Positions 25,219 to 32,815 of a stretch of DNA of 40,760 nucleotides are shown piece by piece. Position 1 is the stretch's first letter. Each line of letters starts with the position of its first letter. Below the pieces are notes generated by a model, which saw only the letters and a program-made list of their open reading frames with translations, did no database searches and was not told where the DNA came from. A program made the position numbers and the translations under genes. The DNA is from JAVBOD01 sp031551045 (GTDB taxonomy: Bacteria; Bacteroidota; Bacteroidia; Bacteroidales; UBA932), in NCBI GenBank assembly GCA_031551045.1, contig JAVBOD010000024.1, forward strand, positions 1 to 40,760, written 5' to 3'.

Positions 25219-26124
25219 ATGAAGCCCACATTATTGATACTGGCTGCAGGGATGGGAAGCAGATACGGAGGATTGAAACAACTTGACGGGTTAGGCCCCA
25301 ATGGCGAAGTAATCATGGATTATTCTATTTTCGATGCATTACGTGCCGGTTTCGGAAAAGTTGTTTTTGTCATTCGTAATTCTTTTAAAGAAGATTTCGA
25401 AAAAAATTTCATCCCTCGTTTCAAGCAAAAATTCCCCTACGAAATAGCGATACAGGAAACGGAATATGTTCCCAAAGGATATGCATATACTCCCGGGCGG
25501 GTAAAACCGTGGGGCACCAATCATGCCGTTATGATGGGCGCTTCGAGCATCAACGAACCTTTTGCGGTTATCAACGCCGATGATTATTACGGAGTGGATT
25601 CCTATCAATCGTTGTGCAATTACTTGAAAACATTAGGCGGCCGCCGGAATAACTATTGCATGGTCGGTTTCCAGGTGGGAAATACCTTGTCGGAAAAAGG
25701 AAGTGTTGCCCGCGGTATTTGCAGTAAAGACGCCGAAGACAACCTGACATCGGTAGTAGAACGCACCAAAGTGGAACGCATTAACGGAAAAGTACAATAT
25801 CGCGATGAGCACAACAATTTGGTGCCTATTGCCGACGAGACGCCGGTTTCCATGAATATGTGGGGATTTACGCCTGATTATTTCACTTATTCGGAAGAAC
25901 AATTTAAAACATTCTTACAAGAGAATGGACAACATCCTACATCGGAATTTTTTATTCCCCTGGTAGTAAATAATCTTATACAAACGCATACGGCTTCCGT
26001 AAAAGTATTAAAAACGTCTTCGCAATGGTTCGGCGTAACCTATCAGGAAGACCGTGCCGGTGTTGTAGCGCGTTTAAAAAAATTACACGAAGAAGGAATT
26101 TATCCCCAAAAATTATGGGAGTAA
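25219..26124 (+). CDS. Sugar-nucleotide (NDP-sugar) nucleotidyltransferase
   Basis: 301 aa. The N-terminal NTP-binding loop LILAAGMGSRYGGLKQLDGLGPNGE and the FAVINADDYYG segment (metal-binding Asp) identify the NTP_transferase (GT-A-like) fold that joins a sugar 1-phosphate to a nucleoside triphosphate. NMWGFTPDYF and SEFFIPLVVNN follow. Substrate is not readable from motifs. Its place as first gene before galM and galK suggests it handles galactose 1-phosphate or glucose 1-phosphate, perhaps standing in for galT, which is not seen here. Start is ATG at 25219. Confidence 0.88.
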   Translation: MKPTLLILAAGMGSRYGGLKQLDGLGPNGEVIMDYSIFDALRAGFGKVVFVIRNSFKEDFEKNFIPRFKQKFPYEIAIQETEYVPKGYAYTPGRVKPWGTNHAVMMGASSINEPFAVINADDYYGVDSYQSLCNYLKTLGGRRNNYCMVGFQVGNTLSEKGSVARGICSKDAEDNLTSVVERTKVERINGKVQYRDEHNNLVPIADETPVSMNMWGFTPDYFTYSEEQFKTFLQENGQHPTSEFFIPLVVNNLIQTHTASVKVLKTSSQWFGVTYQEDRAGVVARLKKLHEEGIYPQKLWE

Positions 26125-26160
26125 AATAGATTTGATTCTTTAACTTAAACTACAGTAGTT

Positions 26161-27216
26161 ATGTCAATCACACAACAGCCTTTTGGTCAATTGCCATCGG
26201 GAGAGGCAATTGACCTATTCACCCTGACTAATAATAAAGGGGCATCCGTACAAATAATGACTTACGGCGCAACCATAGTATCCATTAAGGTACCCGATCG
26301 CAACAAAGAATTATCCGATGTGTGTTTAGGGTACCCGAACATTGACGGTTATTTAAGCGACGATGCCTATATGGGCCGCACCGTTGGACGCTATGCCAAC
26401 CGTATTGCAAAAGGGAGTTTCCATTTGGAAGGAAAAACATTTAACCACTTAGCCATAAACAACGGCCCCAATCACTTGCACGGAGGCGAACGCGGATTCA
26501 GCGACCGAGTATGGAAAGCAAAAGCAGAAAAAGAAGCGCTCCATCTATTTCTTGAAAGCCGTGATGGAGAAGAAGGTTATCCAGGAACATTAAAAGTAGA
26601 AGTTATCTACACCTGGAATGACAGCAAGGAGCTGGTGATCCGCTACCATGCCACGACGGACAAGCCGACTATCGTAAACTTCACCAACCACACCTACTTT
26701 AATTTAAAAGGCGAAGGCAATGGTAAAATCACCGACCATGAACTTACCCTCAATGCTTCGCGATTCCTCCCTATTACGGAAGACAGCATTCCTACCGGCG
26801 AAATACTCTGGGTAAAAAACACGCCTTTTGATTTTAATACTCCCGACACTATCGGAGCTCAAATCAACGCAAAAGACGAGCAAATTAAATACGGAAACGG
26901 ATATGACCACTGTTTTGTAGTAACGAGAAAATATCCGGGAGAATTAGTGCTGAACGCACAACTGTACGAACCTTCGACAGGGCGCGGTTTAGATGTTCTC
27001 AGCACGATGCCCGGCGTGCAAATTTACACCGGCAATTGGCTTGATAGTGTTGCAGAAGGAAAGCACGGGGCAAAACACACGAAACGTTCGGGAGTAGCTA
27101 TCGAACCCGAATTTTTCCCCGATTCGCCCAATCATCCGGAATTCGCCAGCCCGGTGTTGTTGCCCGGTCAGGAATACAACCACACGATTGTCTTTCATTT
27201 TTGTACAAAAAAATAA
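26161..27216 (+). CDS. galM: Aldose 1-epimerase (galactose mutarotase)
   Basis: 351 aa. It interconverts the anomers of galactose and glucose before phosphorylation by GalK. Motifs: MTYGATIVSIKVPDR, GRTVGRYANRIAKG, GPNHLHGGERGF (catalytic His region), NFTNHTYFNLKGEG (second catalytic His), YDHCFV and IEPEFFPDSPNHPEF (catalytic Glu). No signal peptide, so the cytoplasm is likely. It is 36 nt after the nucleotidyltransferase and the galK ATG follows 21 nt after its stop. Confidence 0.96.
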   Translation: MSITQQPFGQLPSGEAIDLFTLTNNKGASVQIMTYGATIVSIKVPDRNKELSDVCLGYPNIDGYLSDDAYMGRTVGRYANRIAKGSFHLEGKTFNHLAINNGPNHLHGGERGFSDRVWKAKAEKEALHLFLESRDGEEGYPGTLKVEVIYTWNDSKELVIRYHATTDKPTIVNFTNHTYFNLKGEGNGKITDHELTLNASRFLPITEDSIPTGEILWVKNTPFDFNTPDTIGAQINAKDEQIKYGNGYDHCFVVTRKYPGELVLNAQLYEPSTGRGLDVLSTMPGVQIYTGNWLDSVAEGKHGAKHTKRSGVAIEPEFFPDSPNHPEFASPVLLPGQEYNHTIVFHFCTKK

Positions 27217-27237
27217 ATGCCCCTAAAACCAACCACT

Positions 27238-28404
27238 ATGAATATTGCAATTATTCGTGAAAAGTTTAAAAAACAATTCGGCGCCTCCGGAGTGGTATAT
27301 GCTTCGCCGGGACGTGTAAATCTTATAGGCGAACACACCGACTACAATATGGGCTTTGTATTACCGGGCGCTATCGACAAATGTATGGTATTGGAGTTAA
27401 AACCTAACGGCACTAATAAATGCCGTGTATGTTCCATCGACATGAACCAGCAAGGCGAATTTACCATCGGCCAGACGGAACGCCCCGCTACATTGTTGAA
27501 AGGCAAGGAAAACGCCTGGATCCTCTTTTTCTATGGAGTGATAGAAGAAATGCGCAAACGTGGCAAAACAATAGAAGGATTCGATTGTGTATTCGGCGGC
27601 GATATTCCTTTGGGCGGCGGGCTATCCAGCTCGGCAGCCTTGGAGTGTGCCATTGGTTTTGCGCTTAACGAAACGTTCAACCTCGGATTCGACCGTTATG
27701 AATTGGCACGCATCGGGCAATTGACGGAGCATAACTATTTAGAGGTAAAATGCGGTATCATGGACCAATTTGCATCGCTGTTCGGACAAGCCGGCCATGT
27801 AATTAAGCTCGATTGCCGCTCGCTCACTTTTGAAACGGTCCCGTTCAATCCGAAAGGAACCCGTGTAGTGCTCATCAATACCATGGTGAAACATGCATTA
27901 GGTACGGAATACAACGAACGCGTAGCGCAATGCGCAGCCGGAGTGGCTGCCGTAAAAACCAAATATCCCGAAGTACAAAGTCTGCGCGATGTAACCGAAG
28001 CAATGCTTAAAGAAGCAAAAAGCGTATGTGATCCCTTATCGTATCAACGCGCCCTTTTTGTCATCCAGGAGAACGAACGCCTGATAACTGCTTGTGAGGC
28101 GCTGAAAAAAGGAGATTACAAAACTTTCGGCGAAAAAGTATATGGCTCACACGAAGGATTGAGTAAAGACTATGGTGTAAGTTGCGAAGAATTGGATTTC
28201 TTAGTAGAACAAGCCGTACAACACAATGCCCTCGGCGCCCGCATGATGGGGGGCGGTTTCGGCGGATGTACCATCAATTTTATTGAAGAAGAAAAATACG
28301 AAGCCTTTATCCACGATGCGAAAAAAGCATATGAGAAAAAATATCGTATTGTACCCTTGGTTTATCCGGTGAATATCAGTAATGGGACATCACGAATAGA
28401 ATAA
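27238..28404 (+). CDS. galK: Galactokinase
   Basis: 388 aa from the ATG at 27238. An ATG directly after the galM stop (27217) would add seven residues (MPLKPTT) without conservation. GHMP kinase motifs: the galactokinase signature GRVNLIGEHTDYNMGFVLPGAID, ATP-loop PLGGGLSSSAALE, catalytic Asp in CGIMDQFASLFG, and GGGFGGCTI near the C-terminus. It phosphorylates galactose at C1. It is the last gene of the operon, followed by a terminator. No galactose transporter or galT is in the window. Confidence 0.96.
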   Translation: MNIAIIREKFKKQFGASGVVYASPGRVNLIGEHTDYNMGFVLPGAIDKCMVLELKPNGTNKCRVCSIDMNQQGEFTIGQTERPATLLKGKENAWILFFYGVIEEMRKRGKTIEGFDCVFGGDIPLGGGLSSSAALECAIGFALNETFNLGFDRYELARIGQLTEHNYLEVKCGIMDQFASLFGQAGHVIKLDCRSLTFETVPFNPKGTRVVLINTMVKHALGTEYNERVAQCAAGVAAVKTKYPEVQSLRDVTEAMLKEAKSVCDPLSYQRALFVIQENERLITACEALKKGDYKTFGEKVYGSHEGLSKDYGVSCEELDFLVEQAVQHNALGARMMGGGFGGCTINFIEEEKYEAFIHDAKKAYEKKYRIVPLVYPVNISNGTSRIE

Positions 28405-28421
28405 CAGACATTAACATGAAT

Positions 28422-28466
28422 TTGTCATTCTGAGCGTAGCGAAGAATCTACTCCTCGCAATGACGG
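28422..28466. repeat. Single copy of the dispersed TTGTCATTCTGAGCG repeat
   Basis: 28422-28449 matches the 28-nt arm of the 4810 element with one mismatch (GCGTAGCG for GCGAAGCG). It is then fused to CTCCTCGCAATGACGG, the usual tail of a related repeat. There is no inverted partner here. Confidence 0.65.
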
Positions 28467-28473
28467 AATAAGC

Positions 28474-28510
28474 AAGACCTAACAGATTTTCAAAACCTGT
28501 TAGGTCTTTT
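28474..28510 (+). terminator. Terminator of the galactose operon
   Basis: Inverted repeat AAGACCTAACAG (28474-28485) with CTGTTAGGTCTT (28497-28508), followed by TT. The sequence resembles repeat-derived terminators; 28405-28473 upstream holds only the dispersed repeat. Confidence 0.65.
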
Positions 28511-28699
28511 AACTAAAAACCACAGGTATTTGTTTTTCAATAATTTGAACATTTATCAAAGCTCCATAGGTTACGACTTGGCAACTCATCTCCGAAAGAC
28601 AACATAAAGCCAAAAAGCGTCATCAGCCCCTTTACTTTCTTCAGGGGTCAAAGTTAGCAACTTTTTTGATTTTAAAAATCCTTTATTTATCAATGGTTT

Positions 28700-28751
28700 G
28701 TGGAGGTGTAAGATGCGGGGTGTATATATATACGCCCCACAACACCTCCAC
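28700..28751. repeat. Long two-part palindrome upstream of the regulator gene
   Basis: Outer arms of 10 bp (28700-28709 with 28742-28751) and an inner stem GGGGTGTATA/TATACGCCCC (28717-28726 with 28729-28738, one G-U pair). On the plus strand TTTT follows directly, so it could be a second terminator after galK. Because it lies 65 bp before the next promoter it could also be a regulatory site. The rest of the gap 28,510-28,815 is AT-rich and empty. Confidence 0.55.
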
Positions 28752-28816
28752 TTTTATCCCTTCAAAAATTACTTTATGTAACTATTTTTAGATGATTTAA
28801 CTTTAACTGATTTATC

Positions 28817-28847
28817 TTTCTTAATTTTTCAAAAATAATTAGCTTTG
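28817..28847 (+). promoter_or_regulatory. Promoter of the TPR/HTH regulator gene
   Basis: TTTC at 28817-28820 (one mismatch), a 19-nt spacer and TAGCTTTG at 28840-28847, 22 nt upstream of the ATG at 28870. Confidence 0.55.
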
Positions 28848-28869
28848 TGACCACAATTAATGTTTTTTT

Positions 28870-30432
28870 ATGCTAAAACACACTACTTTATTATCGATTT
28901 TATGCATTGCCCTGTTTGCCGTTTCTTGCGAGCAAAAGGCCGGGGATACATTGCTACAAGCCGGCGCACTGCTGGAACAGGAACCCGACAGTGCCCTTGC
29001 CTGTCTAAAGACAATAGAAAACCCCGAGCGCCTGCAAAAAGCACAACGCATGGAATATTTCCTTTTGTGGGTGCAAGCCAAAGACAAGGCAGATAAAGAT
29101 ATTACAGCCGATACCCTGCTACAAGAAGTACAACAGTATTACCTGCGGAAAAAGCAGTGGGATAAAGCCACCCTGGCCGCTTTTTATGCCGGACGGGTAT
29201 TTCACGTCCGAAAGGAGTATTCTCGAGCCATGCAGACTTATTTAGATGCCGAAAGCTATGCCGGACATATAGACAATAATATTCGCAAGGGACTGATACA
29301 GCATAATTTGGGCGGGTTATATTATAAAGAGTTGATACGCGACGAGGCGGAAAAGCGACTTAAAGCGGCATTTCATTATTTCAAACTGGGCCACAAGCCC
29401 AAGTATTTAGTAAACACGGCAAGTTTACTTGGGAATTGCTTTTTAGCTAAGCAACAACCGGACAGTGCGCTTTATTATCAGCAACAAGCATTGGATATTG
29501 CAGAGCATCACGGAGATTCTACGGCCATGTCATTAGCCTTTCAAAGCCTTAGCTCCACCTATCAGCAAATGAAAAACAGCACATTAGCAAAAGTTTATGC
29601 GCTGAAAGCTATTCCTTTGAATCCGATGAAAAGTTATGAAATCAAAGCGCATATCCATTTATCATCATTGTACTATGATGAACATCAACTTGATACAGCG
29701 TTAAATTATGCCCGTAAAGCGCAGCAATTGCTTGATGAGGATAAGGATGCAAAAAAAGACTGGTACATGACTGTAGGGGTTTACGATATACTATCGAAGA
29801 TAAATAAGGAAAAAGGCCGTTACCCGGAAGCTTTACACTATCACGGTTTATACACCAAGGCACTTCTTAATTTATATGCGGAAACCCGAGAAAAATCCAT
29901 TATCGGCGTACAGGAACAGTATCAATATGAACGGATAAAAAACGAAAAGAATAGATTATTTATCAGGTATCTATGTATTTCTATACTTGCCTTGGCCGGT
30001 TCATTAGTAGCTTCTGTGATAGCATTGTTCTACTATCGGCGAAGTAATCGGCACAAGGAAGAACTACTACAAGCTAAAGAACAGAATAAGGAGTTAAAAA
30101 CGAGCAAATTGGGGATTTACAAAAAGACAACCCTGAAAGAGTTAAGCACCAACAAAGATGGCGTTAAATGGGATGTACACCACCCCATGCTGAATGAAGT
30201 GACCGATGGTTTTCCAGACTTACTGAAACAACAATACCCTCATTTGAGTGAACAGGAATATAAAATCACTTGCTTTATATATGCCGGATACAGCAATAAA
30301 GAAATTGCCGGTTTATTACACAAGAAATTAAATACAATTCAGACACGCAAAGTAACTATCCGCAAAAAATTAGGGATTCCGAAACAAGGCGATATTTATG
30401 CTTTTTTAATCTCTAAAATCTGTCCGAAATGA
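28870..30432 (+). CDS. TPR lipoprotein with a membrane helix and C-terminal LuxR-like HTH
   Basis: 520 aa. Residues 1-20 are a lipoprotein signal (LCIALFAVSC, Cys20). Residues about 70-350 are TPR-like repeats (e.g. AKVYALKAIPLNP, YEIKAHIHLSSLYYDEHQLDTALNYARKAQQLL). A membrane helix sits at about 366-388 (LAGSLVASVIALFYY), then a basic coil (RRSNRHKEELLQAKEQNKEL). Residues about 457-505 form a LuxR-type helix-turn-helix (LSEQEYKITCFIYAGYSNKEIAGLLHKKLNTIQTRK). Proteins of this layout occur in Bacteroidota as membrane-bound regulators, with sensing outside and DNA binding inside. The partner signal is unknown. It lies next to, and on the same strand as, the secreted-protein genes that follow, so it may regulate them. 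Confidence 0.88.
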   Translation: MLKHTTLLSILCIALFAVSCEQKAGDTLLQAGALLEQEPDSALACLKTIENPERLQKAQRMEYFLLWVQAKDKADKDITADTLLQEVQQYYLRKKQWDKATLAAFYAGRVFHVRKEYSRAMQTYLDAESYAGHIDNNIRKGLIQHNLGGLYYKELIRDEAEKRLKAAFHYFKLGHKPKYLVNTASLLGNCFLAKQQPDSALYYQQQALDIAEHHGDSTAMSLAFQSLSSTYQQMKNSTLAKVYALKAIPLNPMKSYEIKAHIHLSSLYYDEHQLDTALNYARKAQQLLDEDKDAKKDWYMTVGVYDILSKINKEKGRYPEALHYHGLYTKALLNLYAETREKSIIGVQEQYQYERIKNEKNRLFIRYLCISILALAGSLVASVIALFYYRRSNRHKEELLQAKEQNKELKTSKLGIYKKTTLKELSTNKDGVKWDVHHPMLNEVTDGFPDLLKQQYPHLSEQEYKITCFIYAGYSNKEIAGLLHKKLNTIQTRKVTIRKKLGIPKQGDIYAFLISKICPK

Positions 30433-30561
30433 CATTTTCGGACTATATCGGAGCTATATTGTGTGAAAATTATAATTCTGAAAATTAATCAATTGATATT
30501 TTTATTACTCAAAGAAACTATATCTGTACTATATGCTTTTTTTTAGCAGAAAATCTTGTAT

Positions 30562-30579
30562 TATGTTTGCGAGCAAACA
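30562..30579 (+). promoter_or_regulatory. Promoter -7 element overlapped by an inverted repeat
   Basis: TATGTTTG at 30562-30569 fits the -7 box, 26 nt before the ATG at 30596. A perfect inverted repeat TGTTTGC-GA-GCAAACA covers 30564-30579 and so overlaps the box. This is a possible operator. The -33 position is a T-run. Confidence 0.5.
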
Positions 30580-30595
30580 TCTAATACAAAACACT

Positions 30596-30994
30596 ATGAA
30601 AAAAGTATTTTTAACCTTTCTTTTTTTGAGCGTTATGGTAATTGCCAATAATTTGGCGGCCAACGAAAATCAGAGTCCGACATCCGATTCTGCGGAGGAG
30701 ATATTTATCTATCTGAATACCAAGCCAACAGGCGAAATATCATTAAAGGCTGTTTCCCTGCCCCCCATTCAGGTATGGAAAAGCGCTAATGGCTTGGAAA
30801 TACAATTTTTAAGCTATTTGAGAAATGCTTCCGTAAAGGTAAAAAACGGGCAAGGGTATGTAATGTACCAGACTACCGTTAACACGGCTTTTACGCAAAG
30901 CATATTCATCAGTACCCTTTGGTGGTTCTCCGGCGATTATTCTATAGAAATCACGGCCGGCACCTCGACGTGGATTGGGGTCTTTGAATTATAA
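30596..30994 (+). CDS. Small secreted DUF3244-like protein
   Basis: 132 aa from the ATG at 30596 (MKKVFLTFL); the frame also opens at 30533, but those 21 residues precede the promoter box and look non-coding. A signal peptide covers about residues 1-22 (FLTFLFLSVMVIANNLAANE). The mature part is about 110 residues of beta strands with patterns seen in DUF3244: EIFIYLNTKP, ALEIQFLSYLRNASVKVKNGQGYVMYQT and GDYSIEITAG..WIGVFEL-type ending. Family assignment is from memory and moderate. Function is unknown. It lies 163 nt after the regulator and 175 nt before the T9SS cargo gene. Confidence 0.72.
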   Translation: MKKVFLTFLFLSVMVIANNLAANENQSPTSDSAEEIFIYLNTKPTGEISLKAVSLPPIQVWKSANGLEIQFLSYLRNASVKVKNGQGYVMYQTTVNTAFTQSIFISTLWWFSGDYSIEITAGTSTWIGVFEL

Positions 30995-31014
30995 TCTACT
31001 TTTTAATAGAATAG

Positions 31015-31062
31015 GCCAAAAGCGGCATTACAGGGCGTAAAACCCTTGTAATGCGCTTTGGC
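31015..31062. repeat. Long hairpin after the small secreted protein gene
   Basis: Arms 31015-31035 and 31044-31062 pair along their whole length with two one-base bulges and an 8-nt loop. The stem has no T run after it on the plus strand, so it is not a standard terminator. It may stabilise the 3' end of the mRNA or be a repeat relic. Confidence 0.5.
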
Positions 31063-31169
31063 TTACCATATTATATAGTTCAAAGTCTAACAGTTTTTAG
31101 TCTGAAACCTTTGAAACATTGAACACTAAGCCTTAAATACTGAATCTAAAACAATTAAAATCTATACTT

Positions 31170-32699
31170 ATGAGAAAAGCGCTATTACCTTTGGTGCTGT
31201 TGCTGTCAGCATTTTCAGCACAGGCCCAGTTGAAGGCCTTGCAGCCCGATGTGTGGCTCCGGGCCGACAAGTTCGACTACAAAAAGAAAGAATGGATAGA
31301 CCTTAGCGGACACAGCCGCCACGCTTCGAAAGTGCAGGGGAACTACACCTTCGCCGACAGCCTTATAAACGGCAACCCTGCCGTCTATTTCAATGCCAAC
31401 AATACCGCGTTGCGGCTCAACTACGAGCCGGCCAGCGCCGACAAACTGACCGTGATTACCGTCTATCAGTCGGCCGATGTGCGCGACCAGGGCGTGTGGC
31501 GGGCGGAACTGGGCAGCGACTACGACGCTTTCCTGACCACCCAGCGGGTGATGAACCTGCAAAACATCCGGCGCTATGCGGCTGAAACCACCCTGTATCC
31601 GGTGATTAACACTACGGTGCAGAGCAACGACCAGCCGGTCAAAAACCTGAAAGGTTATATCGTTATCGGGGGCAAGGACACGATTCCCGAAACGCATATT
31701 TTCAAAGGAAAGATTGCCGAATGTATTGTGTTCTACCGCGAACTTTCACGCAGGGAACAACAAACCGTGCAATCGTACTTAGCCATGAAGTACGGCGTTA
31801 TGCTGCTGTTTTCCGACTACGTGAACGGCGAGGGCAATACGATTTGGAACTATGAACAGAACAAACAATACGCTTATTCGGTGGCGGCCATCGGGCGCGA
31901 CGACGCGACGTCGCTCTACCAGAAGCAATCGAGCCCTGCGGAACAGGACGGCCTGGTATCGCTGGCGGCTACGAAATTTTTCCCAACCAATATACAAAAT
32001 ACAAGTGTTATCGACAATAACAACTTCCTGCTGTGGAGCGATAACGGCCAAGCGATGACGTTTGATTTCAGCAGAAATAATGAGTACCGGCTGCTGAACC
32101 GCCACTGGTTGATGACGGCCAACGGCGCCGGCGCTTCGTCATTGATAACGGCATTAAAAATGAACGTGAAGGACTTTTACACCGAAGAAGATTCTACGCT
32201 TTTCCTTGCGGTAAGCCGCGAAGCGGACGAGTATTTCGAACGCGCCCAATACATCCCGGCTGACAGCATTTCGGCGGATGGCACGGCGTACTTCGGCTAC
32301 CTGAAATGGGACACCGACCGCTCGGGCAAAGACCTGTTTACGTTTGCCGTGCTGAATACAACCGAAACGGTGGAACCGATGAATGCCATAGACGACAGTC
32401 AACATACCAATAGTAACAACGGCGAAGCGTTCAACGGCAACCAAATCCAAAAAGCCCTGTACGACTACAAACTTTGGCCGAACCCCACGAACGGCGCCTA
32501 TAATTTACAGTTGACCTACACGGAAAAGACCGATGTAACCGTCTATGTCATGACTGTCAGCGGCACGCTGCTGAAGCAATACAGCGGCAAAGGCCTTACG
32601 GAATACTATTTCTCGGACTTCATCAGCCAGAAGGGAATTTTTATTCTGCGGATTGAAACCAAAGCAGGAGTAGAATTGATGAAAATCATTGTGGAATGA
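31170..32699 (+). CDS. T9SS-sorted LamG-like secreted protein
   Basis: 509 aa. Signal peptide 1-19 (LLLSAFSAQAQ). Residues about 25-215 look like a concanavalin/LamG-type beta sandwich (PDVWLRADKFD, WIDLSGHSRHASK, KLTVITVYQSAD, AECIVFYRELSRREQQTVQSYLA). A middle module has AAIGRDDATSLYQKQSS. Residues 431-509 are a type A T9SS sorting domain (LWPNPTNGAYNLQL .. VTVYVMTVSGTLLKQY .. GIFILRIETKAGVELMKIIVE), which directs export by the PorKLMN system and attachment to the cell surface. It has no visible catalytic residues. It precedes the giant SpvB/YD gene by 116 nt and may be co-transcribed with it. Confidence 0.85.
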   Translation: MRKALLPLVLLLSAFSAQAQLKALQPDVWLRADKFDYKKKEWIDLSGHSRHASKVQGNYTFADSLINGNPAVYFNANNTALRLNYEPASADKLTVITVYQSADVRDQGVWRAELGSDYDAFLTTQRVMNLQNIRRYAAETTLYPVINTTVQSNDQPVKNLKGYIVIGGKDTIPETHIFKGKIAECIVFYRELSRREQQTVQSYLAMKYGVMLLFSDYVNGEGNTIWNYEQNKQYAYSVAAIGRDDATSLYQKQSSPAEQDGLVSLAATKFFPTNIQNTSVIDNNNFLLWSDNGQAMTFDFSRNNEYRLLNRHWLMTANGAGASSLITALKMNVKDFYTEEDSTLFLAVSREADEYFERAQYIPADSISADGTAYFGYLKWDTDRSGKDLFTFAVLNTTETVEPMNAIDDSQHTNSNNGEAFNGNQIQKALYDYKLWPNPTNGAYNLQLTYTEKTDVTVYVMTVSGTLLKQYSGKGLTEYYFSDFISQKGIFILRIETKAGVELMKIIVE

Positions 32700-32728
32700 T
32701 GAAAGAGTTATTCATTTTTAGTTTCGAG

Positions 32729-32770
32729 TTTCAGGTTTTGCGACTGGCGCCTGAAATTTGAAACCTGAAA
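32729..32770. repeat. Inverted repeat in the leader of the giant gene
   Basis: TTTCAGGTTT (32729-32738) is repeated as AAACCTGAAA (32761-32770). The 116-nt gap also contains tandem-like runs of the type GAAACTTAAAAC. The 12-mer AAACATTGAACA (32796-32807) also occurs in the leader of the preceding gene (31114-31125). Confidence 0.4.
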
Positions 32771-32815
32771 TAATAAACTTGAAACTTAAAACATTAAACA
32801 TTGAACATTTTTAAT

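Noticed and set aside
28600..28870. Possible CRISPR or small RNA gene in the gap after galK
   Set aside because: No direct repeats with regular spacing and no recognisable RNA fold beyond the two hairpins listed.
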